From NCBI GenBank assembly GCA_017512805.1, contig JAFWES010000046.1, positions 46,363 to 110,362 on the forward strand: a stretch of DNA of 64,000 nucleotides. The letters run 5' to 3'. Origin of the DNA: Clostridia bacterium. Lineage in GTDB: Bacteria; Bacillota; Clostridia; Christensenellales; Aristaeellaceae. Positions 60,827 through 64,000 of this stretch are shown piece by piece. The position numbers and the translations under genes are program-made. A model generated the notes under the pieces. The model saw only the letters and a list, made by a program, of their open reading frames with translations, had not been told where the DNA came from and did not search any database. Numbering within the stretch: position 1 is the first letter of the stretch; each line of letters begins with the position of its first letter.

Positions 60827-62455
60827 TTAGTTGGCAAAGAAAGCATCCAGATACTTCTGGTGGATTTCCAGATACTTATCCAGGCCGTAGGCCTTCAGAT
60901 CATTCTGGAGGCGATCCCAGTCAGCATCGGTGAAGCCGTTCATCACCCAGTCGGATTTCGCGGTGTTGATGCACTTGCGCAGATCCGCGTTCAGGTTGGA
61001 GCATTCCTTGTTGTCATCGGCGTTCATGAACACGTTGGGATAGACATACTCGGTGTTCATGTCGGGAGTATAAACGTCCTTGATCCAGTCGAGGCGGTAT
61101 TTCGCGTCGTCCGGCAGGGTCACATACACGCCATAGTAGCTGTCCAGAATGGCCAGAGGTCCATTCACGCTCTCAGCCTCGCGAACCTCCACGGGGGAAG
61201 CGTCGCCCAGCCAGGCATGGGTCAGCATGGGTTCGCCATTGGCATTCGTGCCCATGGTGAAAATGTCGAAGTCATCACCTTCGCCATAGGTGCCCCAGTT
61301 GTTCTGAGGAGACTGCAGAGGCGCGTACATCTGGTCAATCCAGGAGCAAACCAGCTCGGGGTTCTTGCAGGTGGCGGTCACGACGCAGCGGCCGCGATCA
61401 AAGCCGGAGGTGAAGGAACCGTTCTGGGGGGTGATGTTGCGCACGTCAGCGGTCAGCGCGGGCAGCGGCACCCAGCCTTTGCCGGCGATCAGATCATCCA
61501 TGCTGACCTGGGCGATATTGGCAACGTCCCAGGTGAAGCAGACGCCATAGCGGCCAGACTTGCCCTTGGCTACATAGGTAGACCATTCCTGAGTGAAGGC
61601 TTCGGGGTCGATCAGGCCTTCGGTATACAGCTTGTGCATCCATTCGGTGCCCTTCTTGAAGCCTTCCTGGGTGGCAGTGCAGATAACCTTCTTGTCGCTG
61701 GTCACGGCGATATGACGGCCGCCGTCCACGTCGCCGTAGCCCTCGCCAAAGCCATTGATCAGGATGTAGGGATCCTGGTCGTTCATGATAAAGGACATGG
61801 GGATGATGGAACCGTCGATTCCAAACTCAGCCTTGATGGCGTCGGCATTGTCACGGAAAGCAATCAGAGCCGCCTCAAAAGCATCCACCGTGGTGGGCAC
61901 TTCCAGGCCCAGGAAGTCCAGCCAGCCCTTGTTAATGAAAGGCATATTGCCGACGGCCTGGATAGCGGTCTTTTCATAACCCAGCTGCTCAATCCACGGG
62001 AAGGCCCAGATGTGGCCGTTCTCGTCGGTGCACATGGTGCGGTATTCAGGCGCCTGCTCGAATACCTTCTGCAGGTTGGGCATGCAGGAATCAATGTAGC
62101 CCTCCAGAGCGATGATGGCGCCCTGCTTGGCATACTTCTGCAGGTCGGTATCGCCGAAGCCGGCGTTGAAGACCAGTTCAGGCAGCGTCCGGGCATTGGA
62201 CATTTCCAGAGCGATCTTTTCACCCCACTGGTCACTCTGAATGGTGCGCCATTCCACATGGACGTTGGTGGCCTCTTCAAGGCGCTTGAAGATCGTGCGG
62301 TTGTTGGGGTTGGACTCGGTACCTACGGGGAAGTTGGTCAGAGCGGTAAAGGTTTCGGTCTTCTCGATCGGGAAAGTGTAGTCCGCGTGAGCCAGAACGG
62401 TCATTGCCATGACCAGGCACAGGCTCAGAGCCAGGATCCTTGAAATTTTGCGCAT
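60827..62455 (-). CDS. Extracellular sugar-binding protein of the sucrose/fructan importer
   Basis: 542 residues. The signal peptide is MRKISRILALSLCLVMAMTV with cleavage after AHA; no lipobox cysteine. The mature part begins DYTFPIEKTETFTALTNFPV and contains the family segments TIFKRLEEATNVHVEWRTIQ and WIEQLGYEKTAIQ. AAAAGGAGA precedes the ATG. Since GH32 and fructokinase genes follow, the ligand should be sucrose or fructo-oligosaccharide. It is encoded directly after the two permease genes. Confidence 0.94.
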   Translation of the reverse strand: MRKISRILALSLCLVMAMTVLAHADYTFPIEKTETFTALTNFPVGTESNPNNRTIFKRLEEATNVHVEWRTIQSDQWGEKIALEMSNARTLPELVFNAGFGDTDLQKYAKQGAIIALEGYIDSCMPNLQKVFEQAPEYRTMCTDENGHIWAFPWIEQLGYEKTAIQAVGNMPFINKGWLDFLGLEVPTTVDAFEAALIAFRDNADAIKAEFGIDGSIIPMSFIMNDQDPYILINGFGEGYGDVDGGRHIAVTSDKKVICTATQEGFKKGTEWMHKLYTEGLIDPEAFTQEWSTYVAKGKSGRYGVCFTWDVANIAQVSMDDLIAGKGWVPLPALTADVRNITPQNGSFTSGFDRGRCVVTATCKNPELVCSWIDQMYAPLQSPQNNWGTYGEGDDFDIFTMGTNANGEPMLTHAWLGDASPVEVREAESVNGPLAILDSYYGVYVTLPDDAKYRLDWIKDVYTPDMNTEYVYPNVFMNADDNKECSNLNADLRKCINTAKSDWVMNGFTDADWDRLQNDLKAYGLDKYLEIHQKYLDAFFAN

Positions 62456-62533
62456 TGTTTTGTCTCCTTTTCTTTTATTTCACAGGCACCAGCCTGTGGA
62501 TTCAAAAGTGATCCGGGATAGAAGAAACCCGTT

Positions 62534-63457
62534 TTAGCCCTTGACAGCTCCAGCCATGATACCGCTGTCAAAATACCGCTGGAAGAAGGGATACATGATC
62601 AGCAGCGGCAGACTGGAAATAATAATGGTTGCGTACTTCAGAAGCTCGGCCAGCTGAGCGCGCTCGGCTGTGGACTGCATATCGGAAACCATCCCCTGCT
62701 CCGGCTGGCTCTGAATCAGGATGCTGCGGAGCACCAGCTGCAGCGGCTGCTTGGACGCGTCATTCAGATAGATCATTGCGTCAAAGTAGCTGTTCCACAT
62801 ACCAACAAACTGCCACATGCAGATGGTGGCAATGATCGGCGTGCAGACCGGCAGCAGAATCTTGAAGAAGTAAACCATTTCGGTTGCGCCGTCGATGGAA
62901 GCCGCTTCCTCAAGATCGTGGGGGATACCCTGATAATAGGTCCTTGCGATGATCATGTTCCAGACGCTGAAGGCGCCCGGCAGCAGAATGGCCCAGATCG
63001 TATTGAGCATTCCCAGGTCGCTGATCAGCAGATAGGTGGGGATCAGCCCGCCGCCGAAGAACATGGTAATCATGTAGATCGTATTGAAAAAGCGTTTGAA
63101 CCGGAAGTCCGGCCGAGACATCGGATACGCCGCCAGAAGCGTGATGACCGCAGAGAGGCCGGTGAACAGCACCGAATACTACATCGCGTTTTTGAAGCCC
63201 ACCCAGATCATCCCATTGGACAGTACGCGCTGGTAAGCCGTTGTCGTCCATTTGCTGAAGTCAAAGGTCACGCCTTTGTTCTGCAGCGTGATGGGGTCAA
63301 TGAAGGACGCCAGAATGATGTACACCACGGGGAGAATGATCGAGAGCAGGAAGATGCCCAGGATCACATAGGCGGTAATCAGGATCGCCTTATCCCCAGC
63401 GGGATACTTGGCAAACTCGCTCTTCTTTTTATTTACCGGAATATTTGCAACACTCAT
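62534..63457 (-). pseudogene. LplC-type permease gene interrupted by an in-frame TAG
   Basis: The reading frame spans 308 codons from ATG at 63457 (GGAAGGGGAG upstream) to TAA at 62534, but a TAG lies at 63176-63178, after GMIWVGFKNAM. The rest resumes in the same frame with YSVLFTGLSAVITLLAAYPM and goes on through an EAA loop (EEAASIDGATEMVYFFKILL) to the family ending AGAVKG. Relatives have Leu at the stop position, so one base change (TTG to TAG) is enough. Unless read through, the first 92 residues are released and the protein is lost. Sequencing error is possible. Confidence 0.85.
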
Positions 63458-63475
63458 TCGCTCTCTCCCCTTCCT

Positions 63476-64000
63476 TTAATAAATGCCCTTGCCTTCGTTC
63501 ATCTTCTTGACAATCGCATTCATGGAGATCAGCAGAATAATGTTGATGACGGTATTGAACAGGCCGACCGCTGTGGAGAATCCATAATCGCCATCCAGAA
63601 GGCCCTTCTTGTACACATAGGTGGAAATGATTTCAGAAGAGGCCATATTCAGGTCGGTTTGCAGCGCGTAAGCCTTTTCGAAGCCAACGCTCATGATGTT
63701 GCCCACCGCCATAATGAACTGGATGAGCACTGTATCCTTGATCGCCGGCCACTCAACCGTCTTGATCTGCTGGATCAGGTTCGCGCCATCGATGACAGCC
63801 GCTTCCTTCAAATCCTTGCTGGCGTTAGACAGCGCCGCTGTGTAGATGATGGAAGCCCAGCCAGCGCCCTGCCAAATACCGCTGGCAATGTAGATCGTAC
63901 GGAACGCCTGAGGCATGGTCATGAAATTGTAATTCGTTCCCAGGAACATATTCACCATGCCGGTAGGAGACAGAAGGATGCGGACGATACCGCAAAGGAC
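63476..64000 (-). CDS. LplB-type sugar ABC permease, C-terminal part (start lies outside the window)
   Basis: The last 174 codons. The visible part has IYIASGIWQGAGWASIIYTA, the EAA loop KEAAVIDGANLIQQIKTVEW with a preserved Gly, and the C-terminus VKKMNEGKGIY. The frame stays open to the window edge (VLCGIVRILLSPTG before the first internal Met), so the Met at 63958 is not the true start. Partner of the TAG-interrupted permease. Confidence 0.92.
   Translation of the reverse strand, partial: VLCGIVRILLSPTGMVNMFLGTNYNFMTMPQAFRTIYIASGIWQGAGWASIIYTAALSNASKDLKEAAVIDGANLIQQIKTVEWPAIKDTVLIQFIMAVGNIMSVGFEKAYALQTDLNMASSEIISTYVYKKGLLDGDYGFSTAVGLFNTVINIILLISMNAIVKKMNEGKGIY

Noticed and set aside
62534-63457. 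Recoding of TAG as a sense codon
   Set aside because: The response regulator gene (4554) and the second hsdS gene (39028) end with TAG at the expected protein ends, so TAG is a stop in this genome.
1-64000. CRISPR arrays, rRNA and tRNA genes
   Set aside because: No regularly spaced repeats, no cas genes and no recognisable rRNA or tRNA sequence were seen on either strand.

Overview
The window reads as a chromosomal stretch of a Gram-positive-type gut anaerobe of the Clostridia (a Christensenellales- or Oscillospirales-like genome is my guess). The reasons are purine-rich AGGAGG ribosome sites, several Lpl/Ytc-type oligosaccharide ABC transporters without their own ATPase, YesM/YesN-type two-component systems, and sigma-70-like -35/-10 promoters. 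The flanks are visibly G+C rich. The middle (about 26.5-46 kb) is clearly more A+T rich and holds defence genes, which suggests horizontal acquisition.

Region 1 (1-11 kb, minus strand). Two transporter loci. The first runs histidine kinase, response regulator, membrane-anchored AraC-type regulator, two permeases and the start of a solute-binding protein gene cut by the window edge. The second is permease, permease, binding protein. Divergent from it lies an 878-residue glycosidase-like protein.

Region 2 (14-26 kb). A phosphohexomutase; a response regulator, binding protein and histidine kinase in one coupled operon; a GH94-type glycoside phosphorylase; and, divergently, a third permease-permease-binding protein set. 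Together they suggest import of a disaccharide, phosphorolysis to a sugar 1-phosphate and isomerisation to the 6-phosphate. Two families of short palindromic repeats are scattered through regions 1 and 2.

Region 3 (26-28.6 kb). Small housekeeping-type genes: RidA, a C-GCAxxG-C-C protein, a Nudix hydrolase and a nitroreductase.

Region 4 (28.7-47.3 kb, all minus strand). A defence island. In transcription order: WYL-domain regulator; ADP-ribosylglycohydrolase-HsdM fusion; second HsdM; HsdS; tyrosine recombinase; second HsdS; HsdR; Mrr-like endonuclease; DUF6361 protein; phospholipase-D-like protein; large SF2 helicase. Many genes overlap by exactly 8 bases, so translation is probably coupled. 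The fusion of an intact-looking ADP-ribosyl hydrolase to a type I methyltransferase is the most unusual object in the window.

Region 5 (47.6-54.3 kb, minus strand). A small helix-turn-helix gene flanked by two copies of a GTTAG-N6-CTAAC palindrome, a broken hydrolase gene, a DUF6796-like membrane protein, a heterodimeric ABC exporter, an alpha/beta hydrolase, an isoprenylcysteine-methyltransferase-like membrane protein and one more membrane protein.

Region 6 (54.4-64 kb, minus strand). A sucrose/fructan locus: permease (cut by the window edge), permease with an in-frame TAG stop, binding protein, GH32 beta-fructosidase, fructokinase, MsmK-type ATPase, a secreted GH32-like protein and an amino-acid-type binding protein. 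The MsmK-type ATPase is the only one of its kind here and may energise all four sugar importers.
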